Assembly (NCBI GenBank): GCA_020633205.1
Contig: JACKEB010000010.1
Span: forward strand, 744,001 to 808,000
Direction: 5' to 3'
Length of the DNA: 64,000 bases
DNA from: Polyangiaceae bacterium
Lineage (GTDB): Bacteria; Myxococcota_A; Polyangia; Polyangiales; Polyangiaceae
The position numbers and the translations under genes are program-made. Below, one piece after another: positions 34,518-41,700 of the stretch. The notes beneath the pieces were generated by a model, which was not told where the DNA came from, made no database searches, and saw only the letters and a list, made by a program, of their open reading frames with translations. Every line of letters starts with the position of its first letter. Position 1 is the stretch's first letter.

Positions 34518-35695
34518 GCGAGCTCGCGCAACGCCACGCTCAGCGCGCGCCCGACGATCCAGCGCTGCTCCCACAACGCAGGTAGCTTGGCACCCAGCTC
34601 GCTCAGGCTGGACTTCGGCAGCTCCTGGTGCAAGCCAGCGAGGACGCTCTTTTCGTCCAAGAGGCCCGAGCGCAACAAGCCAGCGAGCTCGTCGGGGGTG
34701 AGGGTCTGACTGAAGCGCCGGAATAGATCGTAGATACGAAACGTCAGCCCGTAGCGCGCTTGCCAGCGGCGAGAGTATTCGTGTAGGTCGCCGAGCGCGA
34801 TCGCTTCCGCAAGGATCTTTGAGGACTCCAGCTGCACGGCAATCCCCGATCCGTGTGCGGCAAACACCTGGCTCACGGAGTCACCGATGGCCGCCACGTT
34901 GCCTCGGGTGAGTTCACCCCGCGGCGCCCTCAGCGGTATGGCGCGTGCACCGCCGAATACGCGCTCCCCGACCCAAGCCTGACTCGTCACGAAGTCATCC
35001 AGAAGCCGCTTGCCGGAGGCGTGCCCCAGAGACGGCAGGCTCCCCGTCAAGATGCTGATCTCGTCGCCGTGTAGACGCAGGTTGAGGATGGAGTACCCGC
35101 CTGCTACCCCGGTAAAACACAGCGTCTCATTGGGAGCAGCACCATGTTGCTCGAAGTAACGCTCGGCCGCAGCCCGATCGGTCACCAAGCGCACCTCTTG
35201 AGCAGCGGCGCACAAGTCGTCCCTCGGTACCTCGGGGATACGTAGGAGGTCGACCCCACTCAGGCCAGAGGCGTCGACGAAGTAGCGGGCCTCAATCGGG
35301 CCTTGGTCGGTGTGCAGCGTCTCCCCCTGCAGGCGCTCGGCGCGCACGCCGCTCCGGAGCTCGGCACCAGCAGCCCGCGCGTCTCGTTGCAGCCGTGCAA
35401 CGAGATGGCGCATGTCGACTTCCACGACACACTCATCGCTCAGGCTGAGCCGCTCGGGGCCCCAGCCGCAGACCAAGTGAAACTTGCCATGCCCGCCCCG
35501 TAGCTCCGGTGCCTGGGGGCGCGGGATCTCCGCGCGATCGAAGGCTGCAAGCGCGACGCCATTGACCCAGTGAGCGCCTGCCGACTCGAGCGACTTGCGC
35601 TCGATGCCCAAGGTGGAGAGCCCGCGGCGCGCGCACTGGAGAGCGACAGCCGCTCCGGCGGTCCCGACTCCAACGATGCACACGTCGTACTTCAC
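34514..35695 (-). CDS. FAD-dependent oxidoreductase (geranylgeranyl-reductase/monooxygenase type)
   Basis: The N-terminal dinucleotide motif is DVCIVGVGTAGAAVALQCARRGLSTLGIER (GxGxxG with the acidic residue after strand 2). A second FAD-binding motif is RGNVAAIGDSVSQVFAAHGSGIAVQLESSKILAEAI (GD motif plus helix), as in geranylgeranyl reductases, halogenases and group A monooxygenases. At 393 residues it has normal length. The substrate may be an isoprenoid or aromatic compound. The lipoprotein gene at 33903 overlaps its stop; the pterin dehydratase gene is divergent. Confidence 0.8.
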   Translation of the reverse strand: MKYDVCIVGVGTAGAAVALQCARRGLSTLGIERKSLESAGAHWVNGVALAAFDRAEIPRPQAPELRGGHGKFHLVCGWGPERLSLSDECVVEVDMRHLVARLQRDARAAGAELRSGVRAERLQGETLHTDQGPIEARYFVDASGLSGVDLLRIPEVPRDDLCAAAQEVRLVTDRAAAERYFEQHGAAPNETLCFTGVAGGYSILNLRLHGDEISILTGSLPSLGHASGKRLLDDFVTSQAWVGERVFGGARAIPLRAPRGELTRGNVAAIGDSVSQVFAAHGSGIAVQLESSKILAEAIALGDLHEYSRRWQARYGLTFRIYDLFRRFSQTLTPDELAGLLRSGLLDEKSVLAGLHQELPKSSLSELGAKLPALWEQRWIVGRALSVALRELA

Positions 35696-35772
35696 GGGCG
35701 CGCCTTTAGCACAACCAGCGGAGCGAGGGACGAGGCTGGCGCGAAGCGCGCGCCTCGACTAGCGTTCCTGGC

Positions 35773-36057
35773 ATGAGTTCGAGCGACCTCGACGCCCAAC
35801 TGGCAACTTTGGAAGGCTGGGAGCGGCGCGACGATCGCTTGGTGAAGCGCTTTCAGTTCAACGACTTCGTCAGCGCGTTTGGCTGGATGACCCAGGTCGC
35901 GCTGTGCGCCGAGCGCATGAACCATCATCCCGAGTGGAGCAACGTCTACAACCGCGTTGAGGTGGAACTGACCACCCATGACAGCGGTGGGATCAGCGAG
36001 TTGGATATCAAGCTCGCCCGCTTCATGGACGAAGCCGCCGCCAAGCTCAACCGCTGA
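35773..36057 (+). CDS. phhB: Pterin-4a-carbinolamine dehydratase
   Basis: This 94-residue protein carries the catalytic EMNHHPEW-type motif (RMNHHPEWSNVYNRVEVELTTHDSGGIS), with the two His and the Pro that define the family, plus the ending LDIKLARFMDEAA. The enzyme dehydrates 4a-hydroxytetrahydrobiopterin, which recycles the cofactor of aromatic amino acid hydroxylases, and it may also act in molybdopterin-related steps. Divergent from the FAD oxidoreductase gene; the next gene begins two bases after its stop and should be co-transcribed. Confidence 0.93.
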   Translation: MSSSDLDAQLATLEGWERRDDRLVKRFQFNDFVSAFGWMTQVALCAERMNHHPEWSNVYNRVEVELTTHDSGGISELDIKLARFMDEAAAKLNR

Positions 36058-36058
36058 C

Positions 36059-36328
36059 ATGATGTACTTGTGGCTGGCGCTGCCGCTCGCCGTATCCATC
36101 GCCATCAGCCTGCTCGCTCAAATGGAGCGCAAGCGCTTGCACCAGGAGCCACTGCCTGACGACCTGGGCGAGTGGAAAGCAGCGCCGGAGCTAGGTCCAG
36201 GCTGGGAGCGTCGCCAGCTCGTCGAGCCTGGGGGGATCCGCGGGGATAAGCTCATCGAGCAGACCCGGCGACGCGAAGGTGCGAGTGTCGTGGAAGTGGG
36301 TGCCGAGCGCGTCATTCGGCGAATCTAG
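36059..36328 (+). CDS. Small membrane-anchored protein (89 aa)
   Basis: An N-terminal hydrophobic segment (YLWLALPLAVSIAISLLA) is followed by about 70 charged residues (ERKRLHQEPLPDDLGEWKAAPELGPGWERRQL...). The ATG at 36059 (with another at 36062) follows the phhB stop by one base. No family was recognised. Its 3' half is antisense to the part of the integrase frame that runs beyond attL (36191-36328), so only one of the two can be shaped by selection there; the host gene is the older one. Confidence 0.7.
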   Translation: MMYLWLALPLAVSIAISLLAQMERKRLHQEPLPDDLGEWKAAPELGPGWERRQLVEPGGIRGDKLIEQTRRREGASVVEVGAERVIRRI

Positions 36329-37765
36329 CTGGTAGCCCCTCCCGGACTCGAACCGGGATGCCCAAAGGGCGAGGGATTTTAAATCCCCTGCGTCTGCCAT
36401 TCCGCCAAGGGGCCTTGGTGGTTCAGCGGCCAAGATGCTGTCCAACTTGGCCGTTGGAGGTTCGGCAGTCTCATTCACATCGCTGGCTCGCGCAAGCTCC
36501 GGGATCGCCCGGTCGATGCGGTGGTACCAACCGAGGTTCAGGTCTGCCGCGCTGTTCGCCTGGCGCCGGTAGCGGGCCACCATCGCGCTCGAGGTCCAAC
36601 CCGTACGGCTTCGCACCCAATCCTCTGTCCTGCCGCTGGCGAGGGAGAGCGTGGCGAACCCGGCGCGGAGATCGTGAGCTCGAAGCTTCGAGCGTCTAGG
36701 CCCGTCGTGGTGCAACTGGTGACGGTTCACCCCAGCGACCAGCAACGCCGCGCGGAGCTGCTCGGCCTGGCTCTCCTCGCGGATAGGCCTCCCGTGCTCG
36801 TCGGTGAACACCAGATCGCTCGGCTCGCTCGCCCGGGTGATGCCCTGCCAGAGTCGAAGCGCCGCCGCCACGTCGTCACCCAGCGCCCAGGTGCGGCTCT
36901 CCCCGGTCTTGCTGTCCTCTAAGAGGATGGAGCCGATCTCGAGGTCCACGTCGCGCCAGCGCAGCGCCGCGGCCTCCCCCACCCTGCAACCCTCGCGGGC
37001 CAGGAAGCCGAACAGCAGACGCTGAGCAAGCGGGAGTGACGTGCACCCCATGAGCTTCGCGTCCTCGCTTGGTCGCAAGTAGGTGAACGCTGGTGGCTTG
37101 TCTGCGCGTGGTAGCCACTTCGCGGGGATCGGGCTCGCTTCCCTGAGTCCGAGCGGAAACACGCTGAGGCTCAACACCTTGCTCATGGTTTGGCCATAGG
37201 CGCGCCGCGTGGTGCGTGAGAGGTTCTTCGGAAGCGCAGCCATCACCGCGTCGCAGTGCTTGAGTTCGATGCGGTCGACCGGCAGATCGCCGAACTTCGA
37301 GGCGCCGATCAGGGTGTCCATGATCTTCGCGAGCCGTTGAGCGTCTCGCGTCGAGTCTTTCTCCCGAACGTGATCCTCGTGCTCGGCGTGGAGCTCGCCG
37401 CTCGTCCAGCGGCGCGCCACGTCTCGAAACGTCGGCTTCGCGCTGCCGGCGGTCACGTCGTAGATCTCGCCTGCGCAGTCCTCTTCTACGACCTGGAGCA
37501 CCAGCTTCAGCATCACGTCATCGGCGCCGGCCGCTTCGGTGAGGATGCGCTCCACGCGATCCGGCGGCGCGCCAGCCTTCTGCAAGCGCGCTTTCGTCGT
37601 GGCAAGGATGCCGGCGCGGGCCTGCGCCTGGCGCTCAGTGAGCCCGGCGCGGAGCGCGAACGTCTTTCGTCCGAGCCCCGCGAGGCGAGCGCGCCAGCTG
37701 AACCCCGCTTCCGTGGGGATTAGTTGTCCGTGGCCCCACCCCTGTTCTGACTTCGGCTTAGGCAT
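36191..37765 (-). CDS. int: Tyrosine integrase reading through attL into host DNA
   Basis: The 524-residue frame carries the tyrosine recombinase box I GCRVGEAAALRWRDVD (Arg), HDLRAGFATLSLASGRTEDWVRSRTGW (HxxR and Trp in box II) and the nucleophile in MVARYRRQ (Tyr399). Residues 1-449 are element-coded, 450-463 come from the att core, and 464-524 from the tRNA's 3' part and host DNA. In the excised circle the same frame would go on into 52772-52491, giving about 556 residues. An AGGGGGG site precedes the ATG, which overlaps the upstream gene. It is last in a leftward operon from 39536. Confidence 0.93.
   Translation of the reverse strand: MPKPKSEQGWGHGQLIPTEAGFSWRARLAGLGRKTFALRAGLTERQAQARAGILATTKARLQKAGAPPDRVERILTEAAGADDVMLKLVLQVVEEDCAGEIYDVTAGSAKPTFRDVARRWTSGELHAEHEDHVREKDSTRDAQRLAKIMDTLIGASKFGDLPVDRIELKHCDAVMAALPKNLSRTTRRAYGQTMSKVLSLSVFPLGLREASPIPAKWLPRADKPPAFTYLRPSEDAKLMGCTSLPLAQRLLFGFLAREGCRVGEAAALRWRDVDLEIGSILLEDSKTGESRTWALGDDVAAALRLWQGITRASEPSDLVFTDEHGRPIREESQAEQLRAALLVAGVNRHQLHHDGPRRSKLRAHDLRAGFATLSLASGRTEDWVRSRTGWTSSAMVARYRRQANSAADLNLGWYHRIDRAIPELARASDVNETAEPPTAKLDSILAAEPPRPLGGMADAGDLKSLALWASRFESGRGYQLDSPNDALGTHFHDTRTFASPGLLDELIPADPPRLDELATLPAWT
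36330..36414 (-). tRNA. tRNA-Leu (TAA)
   Basis: The 85-nt gene folds with acceptor GGCCCCT/AGGGGCT (a G-U first pair), an encoded CCA end, a D-arm around TGGCGGAATGGCAGAC and an anticodon stem GGGAT/ATCCC with loop TTTAAAA and anticodon TAA. The variable arm is long, as in tRNA-Leu (CGCCCTTTGGGCA), and the T-arm is CCCGGTTCGAGTCCGGG. Its 5' half (36377-36414) lies inside attL. The element is therefore inserted at the 5' side, and the gene's original promoter must now lie beyond attR, about 16.4 kb away. Confidence 0.96.
36377..36418. repeat. attL (42-bp core)
   Basis: This copy is identical base for base to 52773-52814 and diverges at both ends (A versus T before it, T versus G after it). 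It contains the anticodon-loop end through the 5' end of tRNA-Leu plus four upstream bases. The integrase frame crosses it, encoding residues about 450-463. Confidence 0.95.
36442..36457. repeat. Candidate integrase arm-binding site, left
   Basis: The 14-mer CCAACTTGGCCGTT here recurs exactly at 52678-52691 on the other end of the element. It lies 24 bases inside attL. The same orientation and a position near the core at both ends fit arm-type integrase sites, though the left copy lies within the int coding region. Confidence 0.5.
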
Positions 37766-38252
37766 GGTCGCCCCCCTTTAGAAGCGGGAGAACTTCAACC
37801 CCCTCCGCTTCGATTGCTCCAGGAGCCGCCGGTTCCTCCTCGAAATGAAGCACCAGCCGATCCCCAGTGTTCGCGAAGTCGACCATGCTGCAGAGTCGAC
37901 GGGACACCGCGCGGCGGTAGGCCTTTCGGCGAGAGTCATCCGCGATCCCGCACAACTGTGCGTGTAACACGCTGTGGTTGGTGCACTTGTTCAACGCCTC
38001 AAGCTGGTAGCGCGATGGCATGCCTTGCGAACTGTCGAATGGCGCAATCGCTGCAGTGACGCGACAGTTGGCCAGCGCGAAAGCTTCGGCTTCTGCCTCG
38101 AACATCGCGACGTGGGGATCCCCGCGGTCCTCAGCGCACCATGTGCAAAGCCATTTGTTGTCCTCGGTCATCGTGCCGCCATGGCTCTCGAGTTCAACAA
38201 CCTTGCCGCACGAGTCGCACGGCTCCTCTACCTCAGGCTTTCGATCAGCCAT
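37758..38252 (-). CDS. Element protein with Cys-rich (zinc-ribbon-like) N-terminus
   Basis: The ATG at 38252 has GGAGG five bases upstream. The N-terminus shows EEPCDSCGKVVELESHGGTMTEDNKWLCTWCAEDRGDPH, two CxxC pairs 20-odd residues apart, which fits a small zinc ribbon. The rest (about 120 residues) is helical, with RKAYRRAVSRRLCSMVDF. No named family. It overlaps the small zinc-ribbon gene upstream by 8 bases and the int ATG downstream by 8 bases, so expression is coupled with int. Confidence 0.7.
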   Translation of the reverse strand: MADRKPEVEEPCDSCGKVVELESHGGTMTEDNKWLCTWCAEDRGDPHVAMFEAEAEAFALANCRVTAAIAPFDSSQGMPSRYQLEALNKCTNHSVLHAQLCGIADDSRRKAYRRAVSRRLCSMVDFANTGDRLVLHFEEEPAAPGAIEAEGVEVLPLLKGGDHA

Positions 38253-38436
38253 GTTCCCCTCCAATCTCGAGCTGAACCCCAGCTCCTCGCGAGGTGCCGC
38301 ACTCGCGGCACACGTTGACGTTCTGCGCCCACCACGTGGAGCACACCGCGCACTCCCACTTAAGCTCTGCGCGTGGCTGGTGGGGGCGAGGGCGCGCCGT
38401 AGCGCGCCGCTTCTCGGGTGGTAGAGGGCGCTTCAC
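38245..38436 (-). CDS. Small zinc-ribbon protein (63 aa)
   Basis: The GTG at 38436 is preceded by GAGGAGG seven bases away and overlaps the stop of the previous gene (GTGA). A basic N-terminus (KRPLPPEKRRATARPRPHQPR) leads to WECAVCSTWWAQNVNVCRECG, one four-Cys ribbon. Probably binds nucleic acid or protein. The open frame to 38532 is longer but lacks a ribosome site. Confidence 0.72.
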   Translation of the reverse strand: MKRPLPPEKRRATARPRPHQPRAELKWECAVCSTWWAQNVNVCRECGTSRGAGVQLEIGGEHG

Positions 38437-39536
38437 GCTGCGTCCTCCTCGCTGCCCTGCCGTTGCCTGAGTTCGTTGAGCAGCGCGCGTCTGACGCGGA
38501 ACTGAGCCAGCGCGGCGCCGAGACTGCGCCAAGCCGGGCTGTGCTCATCGAGCTCCAGCAACACGTCCATCACCTCGTACTCAAGCCCGTTCATGGAATG
38601 GACCGCGAACGCTAGCGGTGTGGGGATGCTGTCTTCCAGGTCAACGACGGTGATCAACGCCTCCCTCAGTTCGTCGGGAAGCGGCGCCCCGAAGAGGGAG
38701 TTTCCCGACTCTTGGATCTCCTCGACCCTGATGTACGCGCGCAGCGCGTCTGCCAACTCATCGCGGCTCATCGTCGGCGAAGCAGTCCTTCGGGTTTCGC
38801 GGCCGATGTCGCCCGCAACCTCTAACCCGGCCTCGATGCGACCAAGCAGACTGTCGAACATGTTCTCCAGTTCCTGCCCGGCGATCTCACGATCGTCACT
38901 CGCTGTCACAGCGGTGCGCAGCGCCTTCAAGTCCAAGATCGCGTTGTACAGGACGCTCTCCAGAACGCCCCCATGAGCTGAGCTGTTTGCGTCGTAGTAC
39001 TCAAGGTTGAGCACGCGCATCACCACGGCGCGGGTCTCAGGGTTCATTGCTCCCGAACGCTCGCTAGCCGGCTGCGCCCGAAGCGCCTCGCACACGCTCT
39101 CCACGTCGTCAGGGCACAGCGTGGGCGCCATCGCGTCCGCAGTCTCCTTTGATGGGGCGCCCTGGGGCGGGCTGCTCACCTCGGCTTCCTCCGCTTGCTC
39201 TTGCTCCTCGTGGAGTCTGAGCGCGACAGAGAGGCGTGACCCGATGCCGCGTAGCAGTTGCGCCGCCTTTTCCTCCTTGGCGGTTCGGGGCACGTAGTCA
39301 GCGAGGTACTCTTGGACGCGGTCAAGCTCCTCGGCAGCCTGGTGCGCAGCATCTTCCAGAACCCTAGTGGGGTCCGCGGTGCTTCCGCCCACGAGCTCGA
39401 AGGCCTCGGCGCGATAGTCCGTCGAAGCCTGGGAACGGGGCGCTTCGGGGCTCTCCCGCTCGCCGCTTTCGGGCACCTTGGCGCGGCTGCTTGGTGAGGT
39501 GTTGGGTGCAGTGGTATTGAGGTCTGACGTAGGCAT
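38433..39536 (-). CDS. Large acidic element protein of unknown function
   Basis: The ATG at 39536, with AGGAG upstream, gives 367 residues, mostly charged helices. The N-terminal 60 residues are Ser/Thr/Pro-rich and probably disordered. The middle is Glu-rich (LHEEQEQAEEAEVSSPPQG) and the C-terminus contains several amphipathic helices (LADALRAYIRVEEIQESGNSLFGAPLPDELREALITVVDLEDS). I recognise no family. It is first in the operon that ends with int, immediately after the RHH regulator gene (67 bases). Confidence 0.65.
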   Translation of the reverse strand: MPTSDLNTTAPNTSPSSRAKVPESGERESPEAPRSQASTDYRAEAFELVGGSTADPTRVLEDAAHQAAEELDRVQEYLADYVPRTAKEEKAAQLLRGIGSRLSVALRLHEEQEQAEEAEVSSPPQGAPSKETADAMAPTLCPDDVESVCEALRAQPASERSGAMNPETRAVVMRVLNLEYYDANSSAHGGVLESVLYNAILDLKALRTAVTASDDREIAGQELENMFDSLLGRIEAGLEVAGDIGRETRRTASPTMSRDELADALRAYIRVEEIQESGNSLFGAPLPDELREALITVVDLEDSIPTPLAFAVHSMNGLEYEVMDVLLELDEHSPAWRSLGAALAQFRVRRALLNELRQRQGSEEDAA

Positions 39537-39603
39537 GAGGCTTGATCTCCTGTCTGCTAGGCCCGTCGCGGTGTTCGCTGCACCTCGGCGGGCCGACTTG
39601 TGT

Positions 39604-39780
39604 TTACCGTTTCTTGCGTGATGGTGGGGGCTCCGGCAACTCCGCGTGCCAGCGTCTGATCGCCTGCCGCACCACGTCACTCAAGCTGAGTCCTGTGGTG
39701 TCGCTGAGGCGGTTGACCATCGCCAGCTCCTCGGGTGTCAGGCGCAAATGCATGCGCTCTGTCTTCGCTGCCTTCACCAT
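39604..39780 (-). CDS. Ribbon-helix-helix (CopG/Arc-type) regulator
   Basis: The sequence TERMHLRLTPEELAMVNRLSDTTGLSLSDVVRQAIRRWHAEL is a complete ribbon-helix-helix domain: the beta-strand MHLRL, helix A, turn GLS, helix B. The ATG at 39780 gives 58 residues, with GGAAG just upstream; the open frame upstream to 40188 is not protein-like. Three 9-bp repeats at 39952-39978 upstream of the gene are a good operator candidate. It probably controls the int operon and the divergent Fic genes. Confidence 0.82.
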   Translation of the reverse strand: MVKAAKTERMHLRLTPEELAMVNRLSDTTGLSLSDVVRQAIRRWHAELPEPPPSRKKR

Positions 39781-39951
39781 CTTCCGTGGACTTGTACGCA
39801 CAAACGACGACGAAGTAAAGCACCGATCTGCAGCGCGCCGCCCCACGGCACCACAAGTGACGCGTTTCCAGGCACTTAGCCCGATCACTTTTTTCGCTGG
39901 CCAGCGGGGCGATTCTTCGGACCTAAAGCGGTCGGCGGTGACGGCCGTATT

Positions 39952-39978
39952 GCTAGCTGAGCTAGCTAGGCTAGCTGG
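39952..39978. repeat. Three tandem 9-bp repeats, candidate RHH operator
   Basis: Units GCTAGCTGA, GCTAGCTAG and GCTAGCTGG lie head to tail. Each begins with the 6-bp palindrome GCTAGC, once per 9 bp. Ribbon-helix-helix dimers commonly bind short sites at near-helical spacing, so this is a likely operator for the regulator encoded at 39604-39780. Confidence 0.65.
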
Positions 39979-40029
39979 CCTTGCAACTTTGAAACCATCT
40001 GGGGAGGCCTGTGCTTTCGCGCACATAGA

Positions 40030-40048
40030 CCGATCGTAAAACGATCGG
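40030..40048. promoter_or_regulatory. 19-bp perfect palindrome upstream of the Fic pair
   Basis: The arms CCGATCGT and ACGATCGG are perfect over 8 bp around AAA. It lies 48 bases before the first gene of the Fic pair and 250 bases from the RHH gene. It differs from the 9-bp repeats, so it is probably a site for a second regulator. Confidence 0.6.
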
Positions 40049-40074
40049 CAGCGGCGAACATCGCCAGGATCCTG

Positions 40075-40089
40075 AAAGGTGTTACCTTT
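40075..40089 (+). promoter_or_regulatory. Palindrome overlapping the translation start region of the Fic-partner gene
   Basis: The arms AAAGGT and ACCTTT (6 bp) flank GTT and end 7 bases before the ATG at 40097. It may serve as an operator, or as an RNA hairpin that hides the ribosome site. It is one of three dyads in the 39781-40096 intergenic region. Confidence 0.45.
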
Positions 40090-40096
40090 GTCACCC

Positions 40097-40306
40097 ATGG
40101 AAAGGCAGCAACTCACCACTCGTCTCAACGCGGCGATCGACCAGGTTCGGGAGAGCCAGGCATCGGGCACTGTGCCTCGGTACAGCACGGCGGACGTGCG
40201 TGAGGACTTCGCCTATGGGCAGGCGAAGGTGGACAACTCCAGCGTGACCCGCGAGCACGCCCGTATCGCTGTAACAAAGGTCCCGGGGCGTGGACCCGCG
40301 CTTTGA
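40097..40306 (+). CDS. Small protein preceding Fic, putative antitoxin
   Basis: The 69 residues read MERQQLTTRLNAAIDQVRES, then a basic, polar stretch ending GRGPAL. The ATG at 40097 is preferred over the non-ATG start at 40079. The gene overlaps fic by 17 bases, a common antitoxin-toxin layout. The segment NSSVTREHARI resembles the class I inhibitory motif (S/T)xxxE(G/N) but has His in place of Gly or Asn. An antitoxin role is inferred from position. The alternative is that the pair is one frameshifted gene. Confidence 0.5.
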   Translation: MERQQLTTRLNAAIDQVRESQASGTVPRYSTADVREDFAYGQAKVDNSSVTREHARIAVTKVPGRGPAL

Positions 40307-40949
40307 TGCGCTGCTCTGCGACCCTGCGGATAAGGCCCAGCTCGAGACGAACAACGCGCTCGAGCAACTCAACTACGTTGAGCATCTGATCCTCGACCAG
40401 CAAGTCGAAGCGATCCGTGAGAGCCACGTGCTTCAGCTGCATGAACTGGCGGTGCAGGGGATCTTTGGGTGCGGCGGGAAGTACCGCTCGGCCACGAAGG
40501 AAGTAACGATATCCAACAGCCGCCACACCCTGCCCGACGCGGCGATGGTGAAGACCTACGTGGTCGATGCGCTTGGTGTCATCAACGACTTTCTTGAGCG
40601 CGCTCAAAGCCCAGAGGCTTGCACCTACGCCCTGTGGCGATTCAACTGGATCCATCCGTTTGCCGGCGGAAACGGGAGGACAGCAAGGATGATCACCTTG
40701 CTCGCACTCGCGATACGTCTGCGCGCCATGCCGCCGGGCGTTCCGACGTTCCCGACTCGCATCGAGCGAGAGAGGGAAGCATACCTGCTTGGGTTGAATC
40801 GCGCTGACCATGGAGCAATGGACTTCCTGCAGGCCTTCGTGACCACGTTGGTGCTGGAGATGTTTGGCAACAACGCCACTGACCTGCGCGCCTACCTCAC
40901 CGATCTGCAAGCATTCGCAACCCGAGCCCGCATCCTGGGCATCATCTAG
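40290..40949 (+). CDS. fic: Fic-domain protein (predicted AMPylase-type toxin)
   Basis: The motif IHPFAGGNGRTARM matches HPFxxGNGRxxR, the catalytic loop of Fic enzymes, which transfer AMP or other nucleotides to target proteins. The 219-residue protein starts with GTG at 40290. It is the only gene pair in the element running rightward and so has its own promoter. In mobile elements Fic proteins often act as toxins for maintenance or defence. The N-terminal ETNNALEQLNYVEHLI may hold a partial inhibitory helix. Target unknown. Confidence 0.85.
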   Translation: MDPRFDALLCDPADKAQLETNNALEQLNYVEHLILDQQVEAIRESHVLQLHELAVQGIFGCGGKYRSATKEVTISNSRHTLPDAAMVKTYVVDALGVINDFLERAQSPEACTYALWRFNWIHPFAGGNGRTARMITLLALAIRLRAMPPGVPTFPTRIEREREAYLLGLNRADHGAMDFLQAFVTTLVLEMFGNNATDLRAYLTDLQAFATRARILGII

Positions 40950-40972
40950 TCGATGCCCTAGTCGCCGATGGC

Positions 40973-41115
40973 GCCCCCGCCGGCATTGGAGCCACCGGCG
41001 AGGGCCTGAGCGCTTCGCTCACGTTTGCGCCACCATGCCCGCGCGCCACACCCAGCCAGGAAGAAAGCCCTAGAACCTGGCTGGGGTCGAGGTGCCCGGG
41101 GCTTGCTTGGCACCT
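40973..41115. terminator. Cluster of three stem-loops between convergent genes
   Basis: The first has arms at 40973-40983 and 40995-41005 (11 bp, one mismatch). The second has perfect 10-bp arms CCCAGCCAGG (41051-41060) and CCTGGCTGGG (41076-41085). The third has perfect 7-bp arms AGGTGCC (41090-41096) and GGCACCT (41109-41115) followed by TTGCTCGTTTCC. Together they separate the rightward Fic transcript from the leftward tail module and probably end transcription. The third best fits a rightward terminator. Confidence 0.6.
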
Positions 41116-41133
41116 TTGCTCGTTTCCGCATGG

Positions 41134-41700
41134 TTAGCCGTTTAGGAGACCCTCCCAGACTTCTCGAAGTTCGTTTATCACGCGGTCCTGAGCGTCCTGC
41201 GCCGTTTCCTCGCTCGGACTCTTGGAGGCGGAGCCGGTGGGCTTGGCCACTGGAGCAGCTCTCGGCCTCTTGAACTGAATCAGCTCAACCGTGACGGTCT
41301 TGAGTCCGTCATCCTGTTTCTCTATCTGGCCGATCGTCTTCACCACCACCGAGGTCAAACCGATCGGGGGCTCCGAGACTTGCGGATGGTAGAAGTCGAT
41401 GGCGGTTTTGCCGTTCTCGCTCTTCTGCAGAATGGGAACGATCTGACCGAGGAATTGATCGATTTGGTCGGAAGCGCTGAGGCCTTGCGCACCGTCGGAG
41501 AACGTGATCGTCAAGGTGCACTCGGCGAGCTCCTTGCCGGTAAACACGGTGCTGGCGCCGCTCTTGGCGGTGCCTTTCTTCGCATCCCACCCAAGGGTGT
41601 ACTTCCCCCCGGAAACGGTAGCGAGACCCAGCGTGGGAACGCCACCAATGATGGCTTGCTCCCACGCTTCGGGGTTCTTGTCAGGGTCGATCCAAGTCAT
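41134..41700 (-). CDS. Putative phage tail protein
   Basis: This 188-residue protein is beta-rich (TLGLATVSGGKYTLGWDAKKG, LAECTLTITFSDG, TVTVELIQFKRP) with a polar C-terminus. It directly follows the tape measure gene, overlapping its stop, the place of distal-tail or baseplate proteins in siphophages. The assignment rests mainly on position. Start is the ATG at 41700; a GTG at 41703 is adjacent. Last gene of the tail module. Confidence 0.55.
   Translation of the reverse strand: MTWIDPDKNPEAWEQAIIGGVPTLGLATVSGGKYTLGWDAKKGTAKSGASTVFTGKELAECTLTITFSDGAQGLSASDQIDQFLGQIVPILQKSENGKTAIDFYHPQVSEPPIGLTSVVVKTIGQIEKQDDGLKTVTVELIQFKRPRAAPVAKPTGSASKSPSEETAQDAQDRVINELREVWEGLLNG

Noticed and set aside
40097..40949. 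Fic pair as one frameshifted gene
   Set aside because: The second frame has its own GTG start and a complete Fic core, and a 17-base overlap is usual for toxin-antitoxin pairs. It is kept as two genes, but not excluded.
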